64,000 bases of DNA from assembly GCA_038254545.1 (NCBI GenBank), contig JBBSGB010000011.1:39286-103285 (forward strand), in the 5' to 3' direction. The DNA comes from CAHJXF01 sp038254545 (GTDB lineage Bacteria; Pseudomonadota; Gammaproteobacteria; Burkholderiales; Burkholderiaceae_D). The notes beneath the pieces were generated by a model. The model saw only the letters and a list, made by a program, of their open reading frames with translations, had not been told where the DNA came from and made no database searches. Numbering within the stretch: the stretch's first letter is position 1; each line of letters begins with the position of its first letter. Shown piece after piece: positions 44,821 to 53,236 of this stretch. The position numbers and the translations under genes were made by a program.

Positions 44821-45660
44821 ATGCCCCCAAATGATTCAACCCTGATTGAACCTACAAGCAAAGCGAAGTCGTTGCGTCGCGTCCTGGACAAAAGCGAACG
44901 CATCAAGGACGCCGTGGAGCAGTGCGCGGAAGAACTGTCCTCGGTAAATTCGGTACTCAAAGGTGAACTGAGCAAACGGCCCTCACAAGCCGGTGTCGAA
45001 AGCGCGCTGCAAAAAAGCGAGACGATCGAAGGCAAAGTTCAGGATTGCGCCGAAGACCTGACGACCGTAAACCGGGCGCTGGTCGAGGAAGTGAGAGAAA
45101 GACAGGTGCTGGAACACGAACTGCTCGCCGCGAGAGAGCAAGAGGAAGCGGCGCGGCACGCGGCTTTCCACGACCCGCTGACTTCCCTCCCGAATCGGGT
45201 GCTGTTCAATGACCGTCTCGAGCACGGGCTTGCGCAGGCGAAGAGACACGGATGGACGCTCGCGGTCATGTTCATCGACCTGGATGACTTCAAGAGCATC
45301 AATGACACGCACGGTCATCCTACCGGGGACAAGGTCCTGCAGACGATCGCGGGCCGACTGAAGAAAATGACGCGCGCCGATGATACGGTCAGCCGACACG
45401 GGGGCGATGAGTTTCTCTATCTGCTGCTTGAACTCAAGGATGAAAAGGACGCCATCCAGATCGCCGAAAAGATCATCCGGACCTTGAGCGAACCCTGCGA
45501 CATCGGCACCGGCGATCCAGCGAACAGCCGGAGCGTCAGACCCAGCATCGGCATTTCGCTTTTTCCGAAAGACGGCGACACCGCGGACGCGCTCGTCAGG
45601 AGCGCCGACAAGGCCATGTATCGCGCCAAGCGAGATGGCAGCAGATACTCATTCGCTTGA
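44821..45660 (+). CDS. Diguanylate cyclase with duplicated N-terminal coiled coil
   Basis: Makes c-di-GMP. 279 residues: a GGDEF domain at about 115-279 with the active-site motif GGDEF at 194-198 and a product-inhibition I-site RADD at 185-188 (five residues before, as in the canonical spacing). The N-terminus has no membrane segment; it carries two similar coiled-coil repeats 41 residues apart, KSERIKDAVEQCAEELSSVN at 24-43 and KSETIEGKVQDCAEDLTTVN at 65-84, which probably drive dimerisation. No sensor domain is recognisable. ATG 44821 chosen; the upstream in-frame part is not protein-like. Confidence 0.92.
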   Translation: MPPNDSTLIEPTSKAKSLRRVLDKSERIKDAVEQCAEELSSVNSVLKGELSKRPSQAGVESALQKSETIEGKVQDCAEDLTTVNRALVEEVRERQVLEHELLAAREQEEAARHAAFHDPLTSLPNRVLFNDRLEHGLAQAKRHGWTLAVMFIDLDDFKSINDTHGHPTGDKVLQTIAGRLKKMTRADDTVSRHGGDEFLYLLLELKDEKDAIQIAEKIIRTLSEPCDIGTGDPANSRSVRPSIGISLFPKDGDTADALVRSADKAMYRAKRDGSRYSFA

Positions 45661-45701
45661 CGCCGGCTGAATCAGAGTTCCTCGCGCGAAGTTGTTTCGG
45701 C

Positions 45702-46742
45702 TCAAGGTTCGCTCCCGGTCTTCACCGGATACCCCGCCTCCCTCCAAGCCTTCATCCCCCCATCGAGCGCTATAGCGCGCTGAAATCCCAGCACCTTCAG
45801 CGTCGATGCGGCCAGAGTCGAGATGCGCCCGAACTCGCAGCACGTCAGGATGCGTCGCGTCGGGTCGGGCAGCTCCTCGTTGACGCGCAACTCGAGTTGC
45901 CCGCGCGGCAAGAGGCGTGCGCCGGGGATGTGGCCGGCCAGATAGGCATCGCGTTCGCGCACGTCGAGAATGATCATTTCATGGTCGCCGGCCCTTGTAC
46001 GAGACATCACTTCGGCCAGCGACATGAACGGCACCGAGGCCGCCGCCTCGGCCAGCAGTTCGGACACCGTCCTGCCACCGCTGGTGTTGGTGCGAAGCGC
46101 CTCGGTGACGTGCGTGGGCATGGTCAGGTTCAGGCCGCGCATCATGGCGACGAAGGCGGCGCGATCCTGCACCAACAGGCGCGGGTTTTCCGCCGCCTCG
46201 GCAGCGATGGTCGAATGGCTGCGTCCTTTGTATTCGTGCGCCGGATAGACCTTCATCGCGGGATCGAGCTTCATCACGCGATTGAACAGGCTGTCGTACA
46301 AGGCTTCGGGGTCGCCGGTCGGCAGGTCGGTGCGACCGGTGGCGCCGATCAGCAAGGTGTCGCCGCTGAACACGCGGTCCTCGGCGACGAGACACATGGA
46401 GTCGCTGGTATGGCCGGGCGTATGCAACACCTTCAGCCGCAGCTTGCCCACGATCACCGTCTCGCCATCGTCGACGCGCATGTCGACCATCGGCGCAGGG
46501 CTCGCGCGATGCATCACCGCGGGCACGCCGAGTTGCTTCGCGAGCTGCCGCGTGGCGGAGAAGTGATCGGCGTGCGTATGCGTGTCGATCGCGAAATGAA
46601 TCCGCAATCCGTCGCGCGCGGCGAGCGCGAGATAGCGATCGATCTGGCTCGCTTCCGGGTCGATCACCGCGGCCGCGCACGTCTCTTCACAGCCGATCAG
46701 GTACGACTGGCAACCGCCCGTGGCAATCTGCTCGAAGATCAT
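45702..46742 (-). CDS. Metallo-beta-lactamase / rhodanese fusion (persulfide dioxygenase-like)
   Basis: 346 residues. The N-terminal MBL domain has THTHADH at 54-60 and later metal ligands TPGH (108-111) and SGD (126-128), as in ETHE1-type persulfide dioxygenases. The C-terminal rhodanese domain has the active-site loop with Cys302 (CEFGRIS). Such PRF-like fusions oxidise and transfer sulfane sulphur, so it likely handles glutathione persulfide. It follows the peroxiredoxin gene on the same strand after 34 bases. Confidence 0.88.
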   Translation of the reverse strand: MIFEQIATGGCQSYLIGCEETCAAAVIDPEASQIDRYLALAARDGLRIHFAIDTHTHADHFSATRQLAKQLGVPAVMHRASPAPMVDMRVDDGETVIVGKLRLKVLHTPGHTSDSMCLVAEDRVFSGDTLLIGATGRTDLPTGDPEALYDSLFNRVMKLDPAMKVYPAHEYKGRSHSTIAAEAAENPRLLVQDRAAFVAMMRGLNLTMPTHVTEALRTNTSGGRTVSELLAEAAASVPFMSLAEVMSRTRAGDHEMIILDVRERDAYLAGHIPGARLLPRGQLELRVNEELPDPTRRILTCCEFGRISTLAASTLKVLGFQRAIALDGGMKAWREAGYPVKTGSEP

Positions 46743-46776
46743 GCGAGGCCTCGATCATCGACCGATCGCGACACCC

Positions 46777-47436
46777 TTACCCCGGATGCTTGGTCACGCG
46801 CAGATACGGCTTGATCGTCTTGTAGCCCGGAAACATCTTCTTCGCGTCGTCGTCGTTCACCGAGCCCGCGATGATCACGTCCTCGCCGTGCTTCCAGTTC
46901 ACCGGCGTTGCCACTTTGTGCTTGGCCGTCAGTTGCATCGAGTCGAGCACGCGCAGGATCTCGTCGAAGTTGCGGCCCGTCGTCATCGGATAGGTGAGCA
47001 TCAGCTTGATCTTCTTGTCGGGGCCGATGATGAACACTGATCGCACTGTTGCATTGGTCGCGGCGGTGCGGCCCTCGGACGTGCCGGCCTCTTCGGCGGG
47101 CAGCATGTTGTAGAGCTTGGAGACGGCCAGGTCGGTGTCGCCGATCATCGGGTACTTGGGCAGGTGGCCTTGCGTTTCCTCGATGTCCTTGGACCACTTG
47201 TCGTGGCTGTCGACCGGGTCCACCGAGAGGCCCATGATCTTGGTATTGCGCTTGGTGAACTCGGGCTCGATCTTGGCCATGTAGCCCAGCTCGGTGGTGC
47301 ACACCGGCGTGAAGTCCTTGGGATGCGAGAACAACACCGCCCAGCCGTCGCCGATCCAGTCGTGGAAGTTGATCGTTCCCTGAGTGGTCTTGGCGGTGAA
47401 ATTGGGGGCAACGTCATTGATGCGTAGGGAAGACAT
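46777..47436 (-). CDS. 1-Cys peroxiredoxin (Prx6 type)
   Basis: 219 residues. The peroxidatic Cys46 is in SHPKDFTPVCTTELGYMAK, and the long C-terminal domain (WKHGEDVIIAGSVNDDDA) is characteristic of the Prx6 group that lacks a resolving Cys in the usual place. Reduces peroxides in the cytosol. AGGAG precedes the ATG. Probably co-transcribed with the MBL-rhodanese gene, together forming a sulfur/peroxide stress unit. Confidence 0.95.
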   Translation of the reverse strand: MSSLRINDVAPNFTAKTTQGTINFHDWIGDGWAVLFSHPKDFTPVCTTELGYMAKIEPEFTKRNTKIMGLSVDPVDSHDKWSKDIEETQGHLPKYPMIGDTDLAVSKLYNMLPAEEAGTSEGRTAATNATVRSVFIIGPDKKIKLMLTYPMTTGRNFDEILRVLDSMQLTAKHKVATPVNWKHGEDVIIAGSVNDDDAKKMFPGYKTIKPYLRVTKHPG

Positions 47437-47505
47437 GTCGGCTCCTTGTTGAGTTGGTCAGTGCCTTGGCAAATGCGGTCACGATAAAGCAACGCCTGCC
47501 CCTTC

Positions 47506-47856
47506 TCAAGCCAGCAGCAGGCCGGTCCAGAGGTTCATGCGCTCCATCACCATGGCCCCCGTTGCGCCGCGTATATAGCCCGATCCCTCAAGGTGCAATT
47601 GCGCGCGCGTGACATGCGTCATCCACTCGGTACTGGCGATCATCTGATCGAGCTTGGTGCTCTCGCTGCGCAAGAGGAAGAAGCCGTTCAGGTCCCCGCC
47701 GTGGTTATCGAGAAACACCGGTTCGAACCCTTCAAGCGTGCCCTTCTTCTGCAAGTCCGCGAGGTATTGGCTGAACTCCTGGAAGTGCGCCGCGCTCATC
47801 TGCTCGCGGCCGGGTATGGATCGATTCCATCCGAAAAAGACGACGTTCGAACTCAT
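47506..47856 (-). CDS. Small dimeric alpha-beta barrel-like protein
   Basis: 116 residues starting MSSNVVFFGWNRSIPGREQM, with the pattern of ferredoxin-like dimeric barrel proteins (FSQYLADLQKKGTLEGFEPV then GFFLLRSESTKLDQMIASTE). Typical of YciI or DUF3303-like proteins of unknown function. Its start is preceded by GGGAGA. No strong sign links it to the peroxiredoxin downstream. Confidence 0.65.
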   Translation of the reverse strand: MSSNVVFFGWNRSIPGREQMSAAHFQEFSQYLADLQKKGTLEGFEPVFLDNHGGDLNGFFLLRSESTKLDQMIASTEWMTHVTRAQLHLEGSGYIRGATGAMVMERMNLWTGLLLA

Positions 47857-47943
47857 CTTGATCTCCCTTGTGCCAGGGTGATTGGCGGGAGACTTGCGCT
47901 CCCCGGCCGCGATGCACCCTGGTTGCAGGCGGCCTGACTGCGG

Positions 47944-49740
47944 TCAGTGTAGTTCCGGAGAGTTGTCTTGCGCCAGCCTGGCCAGCAGCGCATCGAACGC
48001 CTCGATGGCCAACTGAATATCGTCCGCCGTGCTCGACTCCAGCGGGTTGTGGCTGATGCCGCCGTTCTCGCCGCGCACGAACAGCATCGCCTGCGGCATC
48101 ACTTCATGAAGCTTCATCGCGTCGTGGCCCGCGCCGCTGGGCATGCGGTGGATCGGCAGGGAGAGGCTCTGCACCGCAGCTTCCCAACGCGCTTGCCATT
48201 CCGGCGCGCACGCGCATGCAGGCACGCGCATCGTTTCCTCGATGCGATACGAGAGCCCGCGCCTCGCGCAGATGGCCGCGAGTTCGTCGAGCAGGTCGCG
48301 CACGCAGGCGTCACGCACCGGATCGGTCGTCGAACGGATGTCGAGGCTGAATCGGCAGCGGCCCGGGACCACGTTGGTCGAGCCGCCGGGCACCTCGAGC
48401 ATGCCGATCGTGCCGACCAGCTCGGGTGCCGATGCAGCGCGGCGTTCGAGAAAGAGCGCGAGTTCCGCCAATGCGTTGACCGCATCGCGGCGGCTGTTCA
48501 TCGGCGTCGTGCCGGCGTGGCTGGCGACCCCGATCACCTCGCACATGTAGCGCACGCTGCCGTTGATGGACGTGACGATGCCCAGCGGCAGGCCGAGTTC
48601 GTCCAACACCGGCCCCTGCTCGATGTGGACTTCGACGAAGCCGAGGTAACGCGACGGATCGCGTGCCAGCGCGGCGATCGCCTCGCGCGTCGCGGGCAGA
48701 TCCGCGTGCAGCATGGCGGCGCGCATCGCGACGCCGTCCGCATCGGCGTGGTCCAGCCAGTCGAAATCGAAGGCGCCGGTCACCGCGCGCGATCCGAGGA
48801 AGGTCGCCTTGTAGCGCTGGCCCTCTTCCTCGGCAAAGGCGATGACTTCGATGCCGAACGGCAGGCGCCGCCCGGCGCGATGCAAGGCTTCGACGCAGGC
48901 CATCGGGACGAGGATACCGAGGCGCCCGTCATAGCGGCCGGCGTTGCGCACCGTGTCGTAATGCGAGCCAGTCAGCAGCCGCTTCGCGCACGGGTTCTCT
49001 TCGCCGTAATACACGCCCACCACGTTGCCCACCGCATCGATACCGACTTCGTCGAAGCCGGCCTCGCGCATCCAGCCTTCGAGCATGCGCGCGCAGGCGC
49101 GATGCGCGTCGGTGAGGTAAGTGATCGTGAGCTGTCCTTGCTCTGCGTACTCGCGATCGCTGAATTGCGCGAGCGTCTCGGCCAGGTCCCATACGGCATT
49201 GCCACGCACTGGTTCGGCATCGAAGCGCTGGTCGATGCGCAGCTCCACGATGCGATCGATCTGGCGCAGGCATTCGGCGAATTCGGAGTCCGGATGCGAC
49301 GCCAGTCGTCGCTCGAAGGTCGCGATGATCTCGGCAGGCGTCAGGCCGCGTCCACGCGGGCCGCGCACCGCGAGAATGAAGGGCCAGCCGAAACGTTCGC
49401 GATAGGCCGCGTTCAGATGCTGCAGGCTCGCGAATTCCTCGGGGCTGCAATGCGCGAGTCCTGCACGTGTCTGCTCGTCGGTCGAAGCTTCGGTCAAGCT
49501 GCCTGCAAGCGCAGCCTTGCCGGCCAGTTCGGGATGCGCACGGATCAGCGCAAGCCGACGGTCGTGGTCGGCCTCTCGAACCACGCGTGCGAGCGCGCGC
49601 TTGAGCGCGGCGACACTGGCGAATGGGCGGTGTGCGATCGCGGCCTCCGCGATCCACGACGAGTGCTCGTAGATGCCTTCGAGCATCGCGCGAGCATCGC
49701 CCGCCGACGCCGCGTTCAGACGCGCGAGAGGTGGATTCAT
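47944..49740 (-). CDS. Fusion of OHCU decarboxylase (UraD) and allantoate amidohydrolase
   Basis: 598 residues with two enzymes of purine breakdown. Residues 1-165 are UraD, which makes S-allantoin from OHCU: catalytic His69 in RAHPELAGKAAL and the SPEEFASLQHLN block. Residues about 175-598 are an M20/AllC-type amidohydrolase with metal ligands H260 (GSHYDTV), D271 (RYDGRLG), an EEEGQRY block and late HNPLESS. It releases ammonia from allantoate. The fusion is notable because UraD is usually separate or joined to other pathway enzymes. Overlaps puuE by one base. Confidence 0.9.
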   Translation of the reverse strand: MNPPLARLNAASAGDARAMLEGIYEHSSWIAEAAIAHRPFASVAALKRALARVVREADHDRRLALIRAHPELAGKAALAGSLTEASTDEQTRAGLAHCSPEEFASLQHLNAAYRERFGWPFILAVRGPRGRGLTPAEIIATFERRLASHPDSEFAECLRQIDRIVELRIDQRFDAEPVRGNAVWDLAETLAQFSDREYAEQGQLTITYLTDAHRACARMLEGWMREAGFDEVGIDAVGNVVGVYYGEENPCAKRLLTGSHYDTVRNAGRYDGRLGILVPMACVEALHRAGRRLPFGIEVIAFAEEEGQRYKATFLGSRAVTGAFDFDWLDHADADGVAMRAAMLHADLPATREAIAALARDPSRYLGFVEVHIEQGPVLDELGLPLGIVTSINGSVRYMCEVIGVASHAGTTPMNSRRDAVNALAELALFLERRAASAPELVGTIGMLEVPGGSTNVVPGRCRFSLDIRSTTDPVRDACVRDLLDELAAICARRGLSYRIEETMRVPACACAPEWQARWEAAVQSLSLPIHRMPSGAGHDAMKLHEVMPQAMLFVRGENGGISHNPLESSTADDIQLAIEAFDALLARLAQDNSPELH

Positions 49741-50702
49741 CACGCGTCTTCCCGCGTCGTCTCGAACGGATGCATCGCCTTCCAATGCCGCGCGATGTCG
49801 ATGCGTCGGCACACCCACACCTGTTCGTGCGCAGCGAGGTGATCGATGAAACGCCGCAGTGCCAGGATGCGACCCGGCTTGCCGAGCAGGCGACAATGCA
49901 TGCCGATGCTCATCATCTTCGGGCGGTCGAGCCCGTGCGGATCGCCTTCGCCATAGAGCGCGTCGAAGCTATCGCGCAGATACGTGAAGAAGTGCTCGGC
50001 GGTGTTGAAACCCTGCGGCGTCGCAAAGCGCATGTCGTTGGCGTCGAGCGTGTATGGCACGACGAGATGCGGCACGCGCGCGCCGTCGCTCTTCTCGACC
50101 TGCATCCACAACGGCAGGTCGTCGCCGTAATAGTCGCTGTCGTATTCGTAGCTTCCTTCTTCGGCCAACAGGCGACGCGTGTTGGGGCTGTCGCGACCCG
50201 TGTACCAGCCGAGCGGCCATTGCCCACCGGTCATCTCGCGGATCACACGTGTGGCCTCGACTAGATGCGCGCGCTCGAGCGACTCGGGGAGATCTTGATA
50301 GTGGATCCAACGCAACCCGTGATTGGCGATCTCGTCACCGCGTCCGACGAAGTGCGCGACCAGTTCGGGATAGCGCTGCAAGGCCATGCCGACGCCGAAG
50401 ATCGTGAGCGGCCAGCCGACGCGCTCGAACTCGCGCAGGATGCGCCACACGCCCGCGCGCGAGCCGTATTCGTACATCGACTCCATCGACATGTGGCGCG
50501 CTTCGAAGGCCTGCGCGCCGACGATCTCGGACAGGAAGATCTCGGACGACGCGTCGCCGTGCAGCACATTGCTCTCGCCGCCTTCTTCATAGTTGAGGAC
50601 GAACTGCACCGCGATGCGCGCGTTGCCGGGCCATCGCGCATGCGGGACATCGCGGCCGTAGCCGCGAAGTTCGCGTGGGTAGGAAGTCGGCAAGGCGCAC
50701 AT
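49740..50702 (-). CDS. puuE: Allantoinase PuuE (polysaccharide deacetylase fold)
   Basis: Cofactor-independent allantoinase that opens allantoin to allantoate; 320 residues. The NodB-like region begins RIAVQFVLNYEEGGESNVLHGD, followed by SMYEYGSRAGVWRILREFE and the HGLRWIHYQ motif, then MMSIGMHCRLLGKPGR. All are typical of the PuuE family rather than metal-dependent AllB. The start MCALPTSYPRELRGYG is chosen as in family members. Divergent from uraH across a promoter region with an inverted repeat. Confidence 0.93.
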   Translation of the reverse strand: MCALPTSYPRELRGYGRDVPHARWPGNARIAVQFVLNYEEGGESNVLHGDASSEIFLSEIVGAQAFEARHMSMESMYEYGSRAGVWRILREFERVGWPLTIFGVGMALQRYPELVAHFVGRGDEIANHGLRWIHYQDLPESLERAHLVEATRVIREMTGGQWPLGWYTGRDSPNTRRLLAEEGSYEYDSDYYGDDLPLWMQVEKSDGARVPHLVVPYTLDANDMRFATPQGFNTAEHFFTYLRDSFDALYGEGDPHGLDRPKMMSIGMHCRLLGKPGRILALRRFIDHLAAHEQVWVCRRIDIARHWKAMHPFETTREDA

Positions 50703-50708
50703 CGCGCG

Positions 50709-50724
50709 AAAGTCTATACACTTT
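50709..50724. promoter_or_regulatory. Inverted repeat between puuE and uraH
   Basis: AAAGT-CTATAC-ACTTT, 16 bp with TATA-rich centre, sits in the 63-bp gap between divergent genes. It includes TATACA at 50715-50720, which could serve as the -10 for uraH. A regulator binding site or just A/T-rich promoter core are both possible. Confidence 0.4.
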
Positions 50725-50765
50725 TGCGCCGTGATCGGCGATTCATCCCACGCATCGAGGCGACC

Positions 50766-51122
50766 ATCATCGGCAAGCTCACGACTCATGTTCTCGACAC
50801 GACTCGCGGCGGCCCTGCTGCAGGGATTGTCGTGACGCTCCACCGCCTCGACGCGAATCGCGAAGAGGTTCTTGCGCGAGTCGCCTTGAACACCGACGGT
50901 CGCGCGCCCGCGCCGCTGCTCGAAGGCGAGGCCTTCGAGGTGGGTCGCTATCGGCTGGTGTTCGAGGTCGCGGCGTACTTCCGCTCGCTCGGCGTGGCCC
51001 TGGCCGAGCCGCCGTTCCTCGACCGCATTCCGATCGAGTTCGCCATCGCCGACGCGGATGCGAACTATCACGTCCCGCTACTCGTCTCGCCGTGGTCCTA
51101 CTCCACCTATCGCGGCAGTTGA
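50766..51122 (+). CDS. uraH: 5-hydroxyisourate hydrolase (transthyretin-like)
   Basis: Hydrolyses 5-hydroxyisourate, the product of urate oxidase. The body is a typical HIU hydrolase: GKLTTHVLDTTRGGPAAG at the N-terminus and the C-terminal signature SPWSYSTYRGS. There is no ATG or GTG in frame before GKLTTH. Candidates are TTG 50724, which overlaps the inverted repeat, and ATC 50766 or 50769, with GAGG 5 bases before 50766. I list 50766 with low start confidence; it gives about 118 residues. Confidence 0.85.
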   Translation: MIGKLTTHVLDTTRGGPAAGIVVTLHRLDANREEVLARVALNTDGRAPAPLLEGEAFEVGRYRLVFEVAAYFRSLGVALAEPPFLDRIPIEFAIADADANYHVPLLVSPWSYSTYRGS

Positions 51123-51173
51123 GTTCGCGGAACCGTTCGCGCGCGATCCGCCCGCCGTCATCCCGCTAGCTCG

Positions 51174-52379
51174 ATGGAAGCCTATCTGCTCGACTGGGCC
51201 AATCTGCTGCTGCGCTGGCTGCACGTCATTGCCGCGATCGCGTGGATCGGCACTTCGTTCCACTTCGTCCTGACCGACGATCGACTCTACAAGCCGACCG
51301 ATCCGGACCTTCTCGACAGAGGTGTCGATGGGGAAACATGGGCGGTACACGGCGGCGGCTTCTATCACTTCAACAAGTACCGCGTCGCTCCGAAGCATCT
51401 GCCCGAGAACCTGCACTGGTCGTACTGGGAAAGCTACGCGACCTGGCTGTCGGGCTTCGCACTGCTGACGGTCCTCTACTTCTTCAACGCGTCGCAGTTC
51501 CTGGTCGATCCGAAAGTCTTCGCATGGTCGCCCGCGGCCGCGATCGTCGGCGCGATCGCGTACCTCGTCGTCGGATGGATCGTCTATGACGTCATCTGTC
51601 GTTTCGTGGGTCGCACGGGGGGTCGTAGTCGAGATGGCAACGTCGGTGACGATCGCAAGGGTGGTGTGCTGGTCTTTGTTTTTGTATGCGTGGCAACGTG
51701 GGTCGCGTGCCATCTGTTCGCAGGCCGCGCCGCGTTTCTTCTCACCGGCGCGATGCTCGCCACCATCATGAGCGCCAACGTGGCGCACGTGATCATCCCC
51801 GGCCAGCGCAAGGTCGTCGCGGCGCTGCGCGCGGGGCAGACGCCCGATCCCGACCATGGCAGGCGCGGCAAGCAACGCAGCGTTCACAACACCTATCTGA
51901 CGCTGCCGGTGATCGTCGCGATGATCTCGAACCACTACGGCGCGTTGGTGCAGTCGCGATGGAACTGGCTGGCGCTGATCCTGTTGATGGCGGCGGGCGC
52001 GGCGATCCGCCTTTTTTTCGTGCTGCGGCACAAAGGGCCGTCGCGATGGGAACTGGTGGCGTTGTCGCTGCTGTCGATCGCCGCGGTCGCGTGGATGGTC
52101 GCGCCTGCTTCGATGGCATCGACCGCATCGCACGAACCCGTCCCGTTCGCGCGCGTGAAGACGATCGTCGATGCGCGCTGCGCGGTGTGCCACAACGCGC
52201 AATTGGCCAACAAGAACGTACGGCTCGACAGCGACGAAGCGATCGTCACACACGCGCGCGATATCGAGCAGCAGGCGGTATTGCAGAAGACGATGCCGCA
52301 GAACAATGCCACCGGTATCACTGACGAAGAACGCGCCGCGCTCGGTCGCTGGATCGCGGCGGGTGCACAACGCAACTAG
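51174..52379 (+). CDS. puuD: Membrane urate oxidase PuuD with C-terminal cytochrome c
   Basis: 401 residues. The N-terminal part has about eight membrane helices starting NLLLRWLHVIAAIAWIGTSF, with conserved HGGGFYHFNKY and WSYWESYATWLSG blocks. The C-terminus is a periplasmic cytochrome c domain with one haem motif CAVCH near residue 336 and a methionine-containing segment (LQKTMPQNNATGIT). It passes electrons from urate to the respiratory chain, replacing soluble uricase. Follows uraH by 51 bases; its end overlaps xdhC by four bases on the opposite strand. Confidence 0.92.
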   Translation: MEAYLLDWANLLLRWLHVIAAIAWIGTSFHFVLTDDRLYKPTDPDLLDRGVDGETWAVHGGGFYHFNKYRVAPKHLPENLHWSYWESYATWLSGFALLTVLYFFNASQFLVDPKVFAWSPAAAIVGAIAYLVVGWIVYDVICRFVGRTGGRSRDGNVGDDRKGGVLVFVFVCVATWVACHLFAGRAAFLLTGAMLATIMSANVAHVIIPGQRKVVAALRAGQTPDPDHGRRGKQRSVHNTYLTLPVIVAMISNHYGALVQSRWNWLALILLMAAGAAIRLFFVLRHKGPSRWELVALSLLSIAAVAWMVAPASMASTASHEPVPFARVKTIVDARCAVCHNAQLANKNVRLDSDEAIVTHARDIEQQAVLQKTMPQNNATGITDEERAALGRWIAAGAQRN

Positions 52380-53206
52380 ACGCCTGCGGCCACCGCCCCC
52401 ATGCGCGCCTGCTCGATCGCCTGCAGCAACTGGGCGACCACGGCGACGGCGATCGTCGGGGGCTCCTTGCCGCTGATCCCGGCGATGCCGATCGGACAGG
52501 TGATGCGCGCAATCGCATCGTCGTCGACGCCGCGTTGTTTCAACTGCTGCTCGAAGCGGCGGCGCTTGGTCGTCGAGCCGATCAGCCCGAGCCACGCGAA
52601 GTCGCCGCGACGCAGGATCGCCTCGACGATGCGCAAGTCGAGATCGTGCTGATGCGTGAGGACGAGATAGAAGCCATCGACCGGCGCAATCGCGACCTCG
52701 GCCTCGACCGGCTCGACGCACACGCGCTCGATATTCGCGGGTGAAGCTCCGGAGGGAAACTCGTCGTCGCGTTCGTCTATCCATTGCACGCGAACCTCCA
52801 GCGTGCCGAGCAGATGCGCGATCGCGCGGCCGACGTGTCCCGCGCCGTAGAGCTGGATGAACGGTGCTGATACTTCGACAGGCCAGTCGGCGAGCGCGGC
52901 GTCGTCCAGTCTGCGATAGCGCAAGGTCACCGCGCCGCCGCAGCATTGGCCGAGCGAAGCGCCGAGCGCGATCTCCTCTTCTTCCGGCCATTGCGATGGA
53001 TCCATCAAGCCCGCACGCGCCTTCGCGATCGCCTGCCATTCGAGATGGCCGCCGCCTATGGTTCCTGCCCCGTCCTCGGACCAGACCAGCATGCGCGTGC
53101 CAGCATCGCGCGGAACCGAGCCGCGTGTAGCAACCACTTCCACGACGACCGACGCTGCGGCCTGGGCCAAGCGTTCGATCGCGAGGGCGCGAAGCGCATC
53201 GCTCAT
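52376..53206 (-). CDS. xdhC: Xanthine dehydrogenase accessory protein XdhC
   Basis: 276 residues; binds and delivers sulfurated molybdenum cofactor to the dehydrogenase. Blocks: VVVEVVATRGSVPRDAGTRM, GTIGGGHLEWQAI, QLYGAGHVGRAIAHLL (nucleotide-binding fold) and FAWLGLIGSTTKRRRFEQQL. The CGGAV motif CCGGAVTLRY is present. Third gene of the xdhA-xdhB-xdhC run, 30 bases after xdhB. Confidence 0.95.
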   Translation of the reverse strand: MSDALRALAIERLAQAAASVVVEVVATRGSVPRDAGTRMLVWSEDGAGTIGGGHLEWQAIAKARAGLMDPSQWPEEEEIALGASLGQCCGGAVTLRYRRLDDAALADWPVEVSAPFIQLYGAGHVGRAIAHLLGTLEVRVQWIDERDDEFPSGASPANIERVCVEPVEAEVAIAPVDGFYLVLTHQHDLDLRIVEAILRRGDFAWLGLIGSTTKRRRFEQQLKQRGVDDDAIARITCPIGIAGISGKEPPTIAVAVVAQLLQAIEQARMGAVAAGV

Positions 53207-53236
53207 CGAAGAGTCCTGGGAATGCGGGACGGAACG

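Noticed and set aside
41555..45660. RiPP/microcin cluster built on TldD/PmbA and the nearby Yej-like transporter
   Set aside because: No precursor peptide, cyclodehydratase or immunity gene was found; tldD-pmbA and yej-like genes are widespread housekeeping genes.
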